Assembly: GCA_014898425.1 (NCBI GenBank)
Contig: RCSZ01000011.1
Span: 432,501-496,500 of the forward strand
Source of the DNA: Botryotinia globosa
Lineage: Eukaryota; Ascomycota; Leotiomycetes; Helotiales; Sclerotiniaceae
Direction: 5' to 3'
Length of the DNA stretch: 64,000 nt
The notes below the pieces were generated by a model. That model saw only the letters and a program-made list of their open reading frames with translations. It did not search any database and had not been told where the DNA came from. Position numbers and translations under genes: made by a program. Shown here piece after piece: positions 35,913 through 46,615 of this stretch (positions are counted from its first letter, which is position 1; the number at the start of each line of letters is the position of its first letter).

Positions 35913-37218
35913 ATGAAGAGATCATTCCCTCTCCAAACTATACTCCAAACCTCAAGATCAAGATTCTATTCCTCACAAACTCATCGTTCAATATCACTGC
36001 TGCAACTAAGGCTTCACACTATCAACGCTTCTCCTTCATCATCCATCTCCAACTCGGGTCTTCTACACCAACAGCGTGTCACAGGATCCAACAACTTTTC
36101 ACATTTTTCTTACACCCGTTCCCGATTTACGAAATCGTTTCATACATACCCTTCACGTTCTAACAAGAATACTAAATCTTCTGTAAATATGTCACCCATC
36201 AATTCCTTGAAGCCAGGCAACACAGCATTGATCACGGGAGGCGCCTCAGGAATCGGATTTAGTTTTGCGGAAAAATGTGTAAAGGCGGGATTGAACGTTA
36301 TTCTGGTTGATAATAATGGAGACAATTTGGGGGCTGCGCAGACGTATTTGAGTCAGTTGAATGGGGAGGGACAGGTGGTAGGGTTGAATATTGATGTTGG
36401 AGTTGAGGAGGACTGGGAGAGTATTAAGGATGTTGTGGAGGGGGATTTTGATGGTATGTCTCTCGTTTTCTGGGGGGGTTTTTTTATTCTGGGGGATGGA
36501 TACATGAGTCTCTATCTATTCATGGAATCGAAGAATAGAACGGGGAGAAAGAAAGATAAATTAAGAAATAAACTAACCGCTTCCAGGAACCCTCCATATT
36601 CTTTTCCTCAACGCAGGATTTTCTACCCGCGGCTCCTTCGCCACCCCCTCCTCCTCTTCATACTTCAGCAAAATCATCTCCGTAAACCTCTTCGGTGTCA
36701 TAAACGGCATCAACACCCTCCTCCCCTCCATAACATCCCACACCAACCCCTCCTCTATCATCATCACCGGTTCCAAACAAGGAATCACCAATCCCCCCGG
36801 AAACCCCGCTTACAACGCCTCGAAAGCCGCTGTCAAGACGCTCGCCGAACATCTCTCCTACGATTTGCGCGAGAAGAAAAATGTAGGTGTCCACTTTCTC
36901 GTGCCCGGGTGGACGTACACTGGGCTTACGGGAAGCGGCTCGCCTTTTATCGTTAATGCGGATAAGGTGGAGAAAGCGGGATTGGAGAAGAAACCCAAGG
37001 GAGCGTGGTCCGCGGATCAGGTGACGGAGTATCTACAGGAGAAGATGGGAGAGGGGAAATTCTATATCGTGTGTCCGGATGGGGATGTGAGTGAGGAGAT
37101 GGATCGCAAGAGGATGGCGTGGGGAGCGGGAGATGTGGTGAATGGGAGATTGCCGTTGAGTAGGTGGAGGGAGGAATATAAGTCGGAGTTTGAGGAGTTT
37201 GTGAAGAAGGATTTGTGA
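35913..37218 (+). CDS. Short-chain dehydrogenase/reductase with a mitochondrial-type leader
   Basis: Exons 35913-36453 and 36587-37218 give 390 aa. The core is a classical NAD(P)-dependent oxidoreductase: TGGASGIG (108-115) for the cofactor, LNAG (188-191), catalytic Ser243 in TGSKQG, and Y256-x3-K260 in YNASK. The substrate is unknown. The first about 92 residues are rich in Arg, Ser and Thr and almost free of Asp and Glu, consistent with mitochondrial import. They precede an internal Met93 (MSPINSL, ATG at 36189) that would give a compact 298-aa cytosolic SDR. The C-terminal half after the YNASK site is unusually long for a classical SDR (about 130 residues), including a KGAWSADQV-type segment. 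The intron contains a T- and G-rich stretch and a consensus GTATGT donor. Confidence 0.88.
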
Positions 37219-37607
37219 GGGGTGTGTGCTTGTGAGTTATTGTGGTTGAGAAGGATGAGGGGTTGACATGGGATGAAAATTGAACGATTAGCTGTTGCTA
37301 TTGCTATCGATACTGTTATTGCTATTGTCATCGATACTAAAGTGATGTGATGTGATGTTAAACCTCATATCCCAAAGAAACCCCCATCCCTACTCACCCA
37401 ACATTCCCACTCTCCTAGAGGTCGAATCAATCAAAGTAAATCGAATAGTACCTACCAGCCATATATATATATATAATTATGAGAAATCTATATCCATATA
37501 TACCCCCTCGCAGGGAATAAATTATAATACTTACTTATCTACCTACCTACCTACCTACCTACCTCTAATATTCATTTTCAACTACTTGGTTCAATTATAT
37601 ATATATA
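37219..37607. other. Gene-less 3' flank of the SDR gene, low complexity
   Basis: Contains CTATTG/CGATAC and CTAC microsatellites (37536-37563) and an AT-dinucleotide run just before the first TIR element. No gene is seen. Confidence 0.5.
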
Positions 37608-38124
37608 GTAAGAGTTCTGGCTTCTCCTTACCGCATATGTAACGCTTTTCCAGCTAAAATATAGGATTATTCAATTTTTCATACCTTAGTTTATTTCTTA
37701 TTATAAAAAATAAAATTAGATTTTTTTTTAAAAAATGTTATTTAACTAATCAAATTTTATAAAAAAATAAATAAAATATTTTTATTTATTTTTTGAAATA
37801 GGATTTGAAAAAGTTAAAATTGAAAATTCTAAATTTTGATGAAAATTCGCTTATTTTGTATAGGGAAAACATTACATATTAGAATTTTTGAAAAAATTCG
37901 ATTTCAATATTATATAATTATTCAACAAAAATAATAAAAAATATTTCGAACAATTTTTTATATTTCGATTTCAATTATTTATTATTTTCGATTTTTTAAA
38001 AAAGAAAATATAAAGATTTAATTGAAATATTCAATATAATAATTTATATAGAAAAACCTCATTTTTGCAGGGATTTTGTCACATTTGTCACAGAGGTGCG
38101 GTGAGCAGATGCTAGAATTCTTAC
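37608..38124. mobile_element. 517-bp AT-rich TIR element (non-autonomous, RIP-decayed)
   Basis: The left end GTAAGAGTTCTGGCTTCTCC (37608 onward) and the reverse complement of the right end, GTAAGAATTCTAGCATCTGC (from 38124), match at about 23 of the first 28 positions, and most mismatches are transitions. The interior is AT-rich with no coding capacity. The left end, including GCATATGTAACGCTTTTC at 37633-37650, also matches the reverse complement of the right end of the 39213-40211 element, so the two belong to one family. A target-site duplication is not clear because the flanks are AT repeats. Confidence 0.75.
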
Positions 38125-38171
38125 ATAATACATAGTAAATATAGACCCAACATATTCAATACATTCAACAT

Positions 38172-38438
38172 ATCTAATACATCTAATACATCTAATACAT
38201 CTAATACATCTAATACATCTAATACATCTAATACATCTAATACATCTAATACATCTAATACATCTAATACATCTAATACATCTAATACATCTAATACATC
38301 TAATATATCTAATATATCTAATATATCTAATATATCTAATATATCTAATATATCTAATATATCTAATATATCTAATATATCTAATATATCTAATATATCT
38401 AATATATCTAATATATCTAATATATCTAATATATCTAA
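38172..38438. repeat. 9-bp minisatellite in two homogenised blocks (ACATCTAAT then ATATCTAAT)
   Basis: About thirty 9-bp units. The left half is uniformly ATCTAATAC and the right half uniformly ATCTAATAT, so the array switches once between variants that differ by a single C/T. The minus strand reads as Leu-Asp-Ile then Leu-Asp-Val repeats, which I do not consider a gene. Confidence 0.9.
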
Positions 38439-38516
38439 CACATGTAATAGATCTGCCTAGATACTAAATACATTCATCTTTCCTATCTATTCATATATTA
38501 ATTCATCTTTCCCTTA

Positions 38517-38861
38517 TCCCCTAGAGTGCGAACAAATGACGCTCAATGTGGCCCGTGCGATAAACTTTGAATGATAAAGCCTTATTGGATAGAATAGCTA
38601 TTTCAGTAGGTTTTCAATTATATTATTTATAAATTAGAATATTGATTTCAAATTTCGAGTTTTTTAAATTTAAAAAAAGATTAAAGATTGAAAATTAGTA
38701 TATATTATTATATTTAGAATTTTGATATAGAAATTATATTGATTGAATTTTATATTAAAGAATGCTTGTGAATATTGAATTAAATTCAAGGAATTCTAAT
38801 GACTTAATTGGTTAATAACTCCTTATTAAGCGAGGACGTTATTTATTCGCACTCTAGGGGA
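38517..38861. mobile_element. 345-bp TIR element flanked by TA (MITE, Tc1/mariner/pogo-like ends)
   Basis: The left end TCCCCTAGAGTGCGAACAAA and the reverse complement of the right end, TCCCCTAGAGTGCGAATAAA, agree except at transitions over roughly 27 bp. The element is bordered by TA on both sides (38515-38516 and 38862-38863), the duplication expected for Tc1/mariner/pogo transposition. The interior is AT-rich and non-coding, so it is a non-autonomous copy. Confidence 0.8.
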
Positions 38862-38940
38862 TATATATTAATTTATCTATCTACTCATCTATCTAACTAT
38901 TTATACCCATCCACCTATTCATCTATTCCTTCTTTCCTTC

Positions 38941-39076
38941 TTTAAGAAAGAGAAAAAGAAAAAGAAAGAGAAAGAGAAAGAGAAAGAGAAAGAGAAAGAG
39001 AAAAAGAAAGAGAAAAAGAAAAAGAAAAAGAAAAAGAAAAAGAAAAAGAAAAAGAAAAAGAAAAAGAAAGAAAAAC
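38941..39076. repeat. AAAGAG/AAAGAA hexamer tract
   Basis: Polypurine microsatellite of about 22 units between two transposon remnants. Its Leu-Phe-Leu minus-strand frame is an artefact. Confidence 0.9.
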
Positions 39077-39212
39077 AAGATATAAGAAATCAAAAGTATA
39101 AAATAAAATAAAATGAAATAAGAAGTTAGAAATAAACTATTATATACAGACACATATACATGTATATATTTTAAAAAGAAAAACAAATTAATATAAATCT
39201 CTAATCTTTAAC

Positions 39213-40211
39213 ATAAGAGTTTAAATCTCGGTTTATTATATATATAATATTTTTATAATTAAAATATTTAATTATTTAGATTTTTAGAATTTGATTTATT
39301 AATTAATAGATATTATTAAATTGAAAATTTTAATATATTTGTATTAAAAATTATTTAAATTATTTAGAATTAATTTTTTTTTTAAATATTTTTATAATAA
39401 TATTTTTAAAGAATTAAAAGTGAAAATTTGAAAAAAAATTCGAAAAGTTTGTTCATTTTATATAGAAAAAGTATTACAAATTAAAAATTCTGAACTTTTT
39501 TAATTAAAAGTTTATAAAAAAAATTAATTTTTTTTAAAAAAATAAATCATAATTTTTTTTATATAAATTATAATTTAAATTATTTTCAAAAAAGTTTTTA
39601 CAATTTAATATGTATAATTATTCATAATTATAATAATTATATAATATTTTAGTTTATATACAAAAATATTAATATATTTAATAACTCTTATAATATATAA
39701 TATAACATATAATACTTATAATATATTATAATATTTTGTAATATAATCTCTATAAAATTTACATTTTTCTATGTAAACTAAAATATTATATAACTATTAT
39801 AATTATATATATTAAATTATAAAAACTTTTTATAAAATAATTTGATTTATAATTTACATAAAAAAAATCATAATTCTTTTTTAAAAAATTTTAAAAAAAA
39901 TTATATAAACTTTCAATCAAAAAAGTTCAGAATTTTTAATTTATAATACTTTTTCTATATAAAATAAACAAACTTTTTCAATTCTTTTCAAATTTTCAAT
40001 TTTAATTCTTCAAAAATATTATTATAAAATATTTAAAAAATAAATAAATATTTTTTCTAAACAATTTAAATAATTTTCAATACAAATATAATAAAATTTT
40101 CAGTTTAATAATATCTATTGATTAATAAACCAGGATATAAAAGCCTAAATGATTAAATATTTTAATTAGAAAAGCGTTACATATGCTATAAGCAGGGGCT
40201 AGAACTCTTAC
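39213..40211. mobile_element. ~1-kb foldback element with ~450-bp inverted arms, asymmetrically RIP-decayed
   Basis: The left arm (39213 to about 39668) and the reverse complement of the right arm (40211 down to about 39763) align without gaps over the first 100 positions and continue to match across about 450 bp, leaving a spacer of about 95 bp. The right terminus, reversed, reads GTAAGAGTTCTAGCCCCTGC and matches the ends of the element at 37608-38124. At most mismatches in the terminal 43 bp the left arm has A or T where the right arm has G or C, as expected from unequal RIP. No protein-coding capacity remains. Confidence 0.8.
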
Positions 40212-41534
40212 AATATACAATATATAATATACACATCAATCGATTTAACAACCTCTCATCTTCTCTTCTCTTCTCTTCTCTTCTCTCCTTTTCATCCATT
40301 ATATATATCACAGCTCTTCTCTCCTCTTCTCAATTCATCTCATCTCATCTCATCTAATCAGCACTCTTCAAGGAGGTTCATTTTTGATTTTCTCAAAGTC
40401 TTTCTTATATCTGTATTGATTTGCCCATGCATTTGCATTTATCTTCTTTCTCCATGACCTTACGCCGAACTAAACCGCGCCATACTACTCCATCCATTCT
40501 ACAATCCCATCCCATCCCATCCCATCCTATCTTGGCTTTCCTCTTTCTTTTCCTCTTCCCCTCTGCCATCCCCTCCCATTCTCCTCTATCTTCAACTTCA
40601 CCTTCCACACCTCTCTAATGCTCAATCAACACATCAATCAATCATCCCACCCCATCCCATCTCTCTCCTAAATTCCAATCCCAATACGAAAATCCCTTAA
40701 AACGCAATCGATTCCCAATCCCGCATTTCGAATTTTCAAATTCCAACAGGTACCAAAAAAAAAAAAAAAAAAAAAAAACTAATGCCCATCTGTCCATATC
40801 CATTGTATTCCAGCAAGCTAAGTACCTAGTAGGTAGCGAATATAATTATTAAAAAAAACCCTCTCTCGGGTCCATCTTTCATGATTCTCAAACACGAGCT
40901 GCCACTTGTAACAAAGGAAAAGAAGTAGGATGGAATACGTCGAGATCAAAGATCCGCCGTGTGCAAGAAAGTTGAGATGGGGTAACGCCCAACGAGGAAG
41001 GAAGAAAGAGAGAAAACTCTTCAAGATACCCGAGCCTTGATTACATTTGCTTCACAGATGCAAATATATGAAGACCAGTGGGGGTTGCTCTCCGTCTCGA
41101 CAAATCGTAGCAAAGAAATGAGTGATAAATGCACGGTGAGTTTGAAGGCGAAATTTGAGAGAGTAATGTAGCAGCTGAGAGTTATAGCTACGAAGAAAAG
41201 TAAAAGTAACAGAAATTCATGTCAAGTCGTTATAAATTGCTTCCAGCTCCATGAAGCCGAGAAAGAAAGGGCTATCAAATGCTGCACTTCAGATGCACCA
41301 ACCAAGTAAAAAAAATCCCGAGACCTTGCGCCACGCTAGCAAATGCCGATCGATAAATGGACAATGATTGGAAAAGAAATCATTTGATGTGTGACAAATG
41401 GGATAAATTTATGGACTTGTTTTTTTCTAGAATTGCCGTGTCGCGGAAGTCTCGGAACCGAGGTCCAAACGCATTCCCACCCTAAATGACTCGAAAACTC
41501 GACGAATCTTATTCTTGAGCCTCACGGATAACCA
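40212..41534. other. Gene-less stretch 3' of the PDK1-type kinase
   Basis: The left half is pyrimidine-rich with TCTTC and CATCC repeats and an A25 tract at about 40754-40778. The right half has ordinary composition and presumably includes the 3' UTR of the minus-strand kinase. No supportable gene. Confidence 0.55.
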
Positions 41535-44398
41535 TTAGAAGGGTGTTGAGAGTCCGTTCTTAGATTGCCGTTTACTGAAACGATGTGACTTCTTTTTAGC
41601 GTCGCCCAAGGATTCTTCTCCTCCAAGGCTAGCTTGACTTTTGGTCAAGTGATTTCGACCTGACCGATCACTAGGACCATAATTATCTTGATAGATGCTT
41701 GGTCCATGAAGGGTGCTAGTAGGACTCGTGGCGGCGGACGACATATCAAATCCAGCGTCACTGTTGTAAGAGCCAACCATATTTTGTGACAAAGCCATAT
41801 CTTTGGCTTTTTCAATGGCTTCAATCCATTCCTGTGCCGATGTTTTCGAAGGATCATTGGCGGTTGTTGAAGTCTTGGTATCTTCGAATGTATAATGTGT
41901 CCCGCGCTATTTATGATCAGTATTGGATAGATTGTTGGGTTTGGAATAACTTACTGTGTCCACGCACCACACAGATTGACCTTTGGAATCACATTGCACT
42001 CTGCATGAGCAATCGGAAGCTAGTAAGGAGATCTCTGTTTTAGTCTTCTTCTCATCGCCTCCCGCAGCAGCGAGAATGATTCTCGCACTAGATGTAACCA
42101 TCACAAGCCTTGCCCTTTTCTTAGTCGTTGAACCCCCGAAAAATCTAGCAAATCCTCCTTTCTTTTCGGGAACTTCTTCACCATTCCTCGAGTTGGGACT
42201 ATGTGGTAACGGCGACGATAGAACCATCAAGTTTCCCAATTTCAAGATGCGTTCATTGTTCCGTGTCAACACGGGCGACCATTCGATATCCAGCTGGGTT
42301 GGTGGAGGAAGTTCAGTGATTATCCTGGGTTGTGGCCTTGAGTTGCCGTTTGATGGAGTAGGTTGCGCTGGTACTCGTGATGCTGGCGGTGTGGTCGAAA
42401 ATGTATTGTTGAGCATGATCAATTGAGGTTCTTGTGCCGGTGGAACATAAGGCTTCAATCTGGGGGCTTTAACCTTCCACAGTTCGCGACTGAATCTAAC
42501 TCCATCAAAAAATTCATGGTTTTTGATGTGCTCGATCGATAATCTTCTCTGTGGGTCAAGGATAAGGAGCCTTTCGACAAGATCTCTAGCAGCAGGGGGG
42601 AATCCTGGGGGAAACTCATACTCCAAACTGACAATCTTTTGAAAGGTCAAGTATTCATTCGCAGCTTTGAATGGAGGTCGGCCAGCCAAGAGCTGGTATA
42701 TAATACACCCGTACGCCCATAAATCACTAGCTTTGCAAGCATTTTTATCCGTCAACAATTCAGGGCTGACGTACTCTGCTGTCCCAACAAAAGAACTTGC
42801 TCTTGTCGATTCCTCTTCGCTATTGCTAGTTATGTCATATGGCTTCGATAAGCCAGGAGCGGGGAGTAATTTCGCAGTTCCAAAGTCCGTGATCTTAATG
42901 TGCATTTTATCATCCAATAGAACATTTTCTGGTTTCAGATCTCGGTGTATCACGCCCTTCTGGTGCATACAGTCTATCGCCTCAAGAAGTTGAGCGCCGT
43001 AGAATCTTGTACACTCCACATCAAATGATCCAATCTTCTTCAATACTCCCAACAATTCTCCGCCGCTAGCGTACTCAAGGACGTAGTATAAACATGCGCT
43101 ATCTTGGAACGTGAAGAATAATCGAATGATGCCTGTGTGAAAATGTCAGAATAAAATGGCGCTGTGGTGGGATGTGTGAATAACAAGAAAAAGACACCTG
43201 GATGGCACTCTTTCACAAGTCAGCCGGTGGCATCTTGCTTACCTGGGTGGTCTGATAACCGATTCAAAGTGTCTTTCTCTATATTCACATATTTGATCTT
43301 TTTCTCCTTAATTATATGCTTCTTGTCCAAGATCTTCACGGCATGATCTATTAGTGTCTGACGGTCGGTTGCAAATAACACAGTGCTGTATGAGCCCTCT
43401 CCTAAAGTTCGCCCAAAGATAAAATCTTGCACTCCCTTCCTTACTTGCTTCAAATGTACTTTTCCATCCGCATCAACCTCCTCACGAACACCGACTGCGG
43501 CACCTCTAACTTTCCACTCCTCGGCGGTGACCACGTTTCCTTCGGTGTCGTAATGTGTATTAGCAGCAGCCATGGAATGTGCCGGGTTATCATAACCTCC
43601 GCCCACTCCTCTCGAAGTTCGCCTTGGTGGCACAGGCCCGTTACCCGGCGGCATGTTAAGGCTGTTATTATATGATCGTTCTCGATGACTCGCTTCTCTG
43701 GAGGGCACTCCTGCCTGCATTGCCGTGGCTGCCGACCTGGAATCACTCCTTGACGGTATTCCCCCGTGTATTGAAGATTGCGAAGGTTCGCTTCTCACTC
43801 TGTACGATCCGTGGTCTCTATTTGGAATTGCGTTTGGAGGAGGTTGCGCTGCGTAGACACCTGAGATTGGTCGAGTGGCACCGGGAGGGGGATAGGCTCG
43901 ATTTCCGTTCTGCATTGGATGTGGTTGATATGGGGGAAATGCTTGTTGTTGTTGAGATTGATGATTCATTGGCATTGATTGTCGATAGGGCTTTGCTGCA
44001 ACGGGTCTTGGCAGAGGCTCTTGTTGCGCCTGCACTTTTGTAGATTCACCACTACTCGATGCCGAGCGTGAACTCGGGCGTTTCGGATCTGAAGTTTGTG
44101 GAAATTCGGGGGTGGACGTAGAATTCGAAGAAGGGTCGGTAGGTGAGCCACGTCGGAGGATATTAAAGATGGAATGTCGTTTTGATTGCGTTTGGGAATC
44201 TGGGGTTTTCCGCGCGTCCTTGGATTCCGAAGAGGTCGAATCCGCGGCTTGATGTGGCATAAATGTCGATTCGTGATTTGTATGTTCGTGATTGCGATCA
44301 TTTGAAGTTTCTAGAGTTGATGTACCGGACGATGCATCATCAGGATTAGCTATCCGCAAACCACCTAAGGATTGGGATAGGGATAAATCGTTCTCCAT
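41535..44398 (-). CDS. pkh1: PDK1/Pkh-type AGC protein kinase with C-terminal PH domain
   Basis: Exons 43243-44398, 41955-43132 and 41535-41906 (introns of 110 and 48 nt) give 901 aa. PDK1 orthologues (Pkh1/2 in budding yeast, Ksg1 in fission yeast) phosphorylate activation loops of other AGC kinases and link membrane and sphingolipid signals to growth and cell integrity. The first about 320 residues are disordered and rich in Ser, Pro and Gln. The kinase domain follows: glycine loop LGEGSYSTV (332-340), Lys355 in HAVKILDKK, HRDLKPEN from 448, DFGTAK at 468-473, activation segment SSFVGTAEYVSPELL and APE-proximal LWAYGCIIYQLLAGRPPF. All catalytic residues are intact. Near residues 640-790 a PH-type domain starts around SPVLTRNNERILKLGNL, and its last strand and helix (CVDTRGTHYTFEDT, AQEWIEAIEKA) span the last intron. 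The last about 80 residues are basic and disordered. Confidence 0.92.
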
Positions 44399-46615
44399 AA
44401 TGGCCCTATTTCGTCGTTGCGAGGAGTTTACCAAACAGTAGCGTGGGAAAATGGCCGTCAAGCAGCGAAATTGATCCTAGACTATATCATCCCAATGCTA
44501 ATCTTATCAAGGTCGGTCCTGGCTGTTCTAGCGGGTGGATGGTGTGAGTCGGTCGAAATGGCAGATGGAAAATGGAAAGAAAGGCAGGATGAGAGTTGAG
44601 CGAGCGAAATACGAAATAGAAATGTAATGGGTATAATTCAATTCCCCAGGCAGAAGAGAATGAAATGAGTAACGAATGAATCGAATATGGGTGAGTCCTG
44701 GTAGTCCTAAACCTTTTTTTTTTTTTTTTTTTTTTTTTCTTCTTTGGAATCTGGAATCTGGAATTGAAATGGATATGTATCCGTACGACAGACAAGTCAA
44801 AAGGTTGCTTGATCTGCGTACGCTATTGTGGCTTTGGTGGTAGGTATGTACCGTGTCCGGGTATGTAGGTCTGATTTTCAAATTCTTGGTGTTTTATTTT
44901 ACTGGGGTGACGGGATGCAAAGATGGAAATAATAAGGGAGAAATCAAACTACTGAGGATGAGGAGGATTGATCATGAAGAGAGAATGATAATAGTAGGAA
45001 TAGTAGGAATAGTAGGAATAGTAGGAATAGTAGGAATAGTAGGAATAGTAGGAATAGTAGGAATAGTAGGAGCAATAGAAGTAGCAGTAGCAATATAACA
45101 TGATATGATATGATATACATGCGATCGATATACATAGGTATGCTTCTCTCTCGCTTTCATTGCACTCACTCTTTTCGGACGGCTGAGATTCGGAAAATTA
45201 GAATGATTGAATGGTTATATTAAATCCAATCTTCATCCGGATTGGGACTTGAGAGTGAGGACCTAGTGAAGACTAATATTTAATTACAAACGAAATGAAG
45301 AGCTCGAACGATCTTCTGGTGTTCCATTGATTCCCAAATGACTACTGCTGGTGTAGCGATGAGTGAGAAGTGATGAGTGAGAAGTGACGAGTGAGTGAGG
45401 GAGGGAGGAGGCAAAGAAGCTGACCGAGAAGGGATTTTGTGTGGATATTCGTATGGACATATGAACATATGGACATATCATATATGTGGATGGAGTGAGA
45501 GAGGCTGAGGGATGGATAGTAGATACGACATAGGTGGTGATGATGAGGGAAAAGCTATATTTGGCTACTTTGTTCTCTAATACAATACCGGGATACCGGG
45601 ATACAATAAATGATGGACGGAAACTTAGGAGGTGCCAGGTGGTAGTTGCATAATTATGGCTTATGAAGATTCTAGGGAGGGAAGGGAGGTGTGAATTCAT
45701 TCTATACCTAGATAGTCAATCGGTCACGTGTGACATATCAGTCTACATACTACCGTTACCCACCTACCTATTCATCAAAATCCATCTACTATGTAGGTAG
45801 GTATTCCTCGCATAAAAAAGACTCCAGCTGCTCCTGATGATGCTCCTGATGATTCTCCTGATGATTCTCCTATCTGTACTTCATATGCATTGAATACCGC
45901 CTTAAGCCACCCGAGGCTAATAAATACTTACAAAAGGTAGTGGAGCCTCCAGGGCTTGGAGCGATCTCCCATACTATCTTTATCGTTCTTCGCTGCGGTC
46001 ATGTCATGATTTATTTCACTACATCTCTACCTCACCGACCCGTGATTTATTGCTGATTTGACTACTCGTAAGCCTGTTTGATTTAAAATCGACATTGTTG
46101 GTTATTATTAATAGAATCCCAGCCTTCAAAACTCCGTTGACCTTTGATCTCCCGGGTGCTGATATCAAACAATCAGGAAATTGTCTTCCTCTTTTTCTCA
46201 AGAAGCCAGTTCGGAAATGGATCTTTTAATCGTGTAGGATAATCTCCTTCACAGAAGTCTCTATAAGGCTATGTCGTGTCACTAGGTATCCATACTCACT
46301 TGCAACTTATACGTACGCCATTATTATCCCAAATCTCAGTAGATTGGGGTGCCAATGGAAATGTGTCATGTCGCATCGCTATCTTCTGATTTGTTCTTCC
46401 CTTCTCATCAATCGATGGTTGGAGAGATCCAAAGTCGATCCATCTGATCCTTCCTTCCGCGATGAGTGTATTGTTCTTTCCTCTTCAGGTGGATCCTCTT
46501 CGGGTGGACCACCTTGACGAGCTCTCTCCGCAATGAACAAATGGCTTCTCGCAAGATTGCATAGCACATCAATTCTTGTCGCTTCTCAATTCTATGTCCA
46601 GTCAGTAGGATAGTG
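44399..46615. other. Gene-less intergenic region with simple repeats
   Basis: The promoter of the minus-strand kinase lies at the left end. It also contains a T22 tract (about 44716-44738), an AGGAATAGT minisatellite (44990-45072) and a CTCCTGATGATT repeat (45830-45871). Short frames are repeat translations or lack domain signatures. The part nearest 46616 may hold the 5' UTR or an unrecognised first exon of the next gene. Confidence 0.55.
44990..45072. repeat. 9-bp AATAGTAGG minisatellite
   Basis: About nine perfect copies. Translated frames such as Ile-Val-Gly repeats are artefacts. Confidence 0.9.

Noticed and set aside
38121..38441. Leu-Asp-Ile / Leu-Asp-Val heptad-like protein on the minus strand
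   Set aside because: It follows exactly from the 9-bp minisatellite; any base change in the unit changes every residue in step, and no promoter or conserved flank is present.
38923..39186. Phe/Leu-rich transmembrane-like frame on the minus strand
   Set aside because: Translation of the AAAGAG polypurine tract between two transposon remnants.
38100..40211. CRISPR-like array suggested by the short regular repeats
   Set aside because: Units are contiguous without unique spacers, and this is a fungal nuclear sequence.
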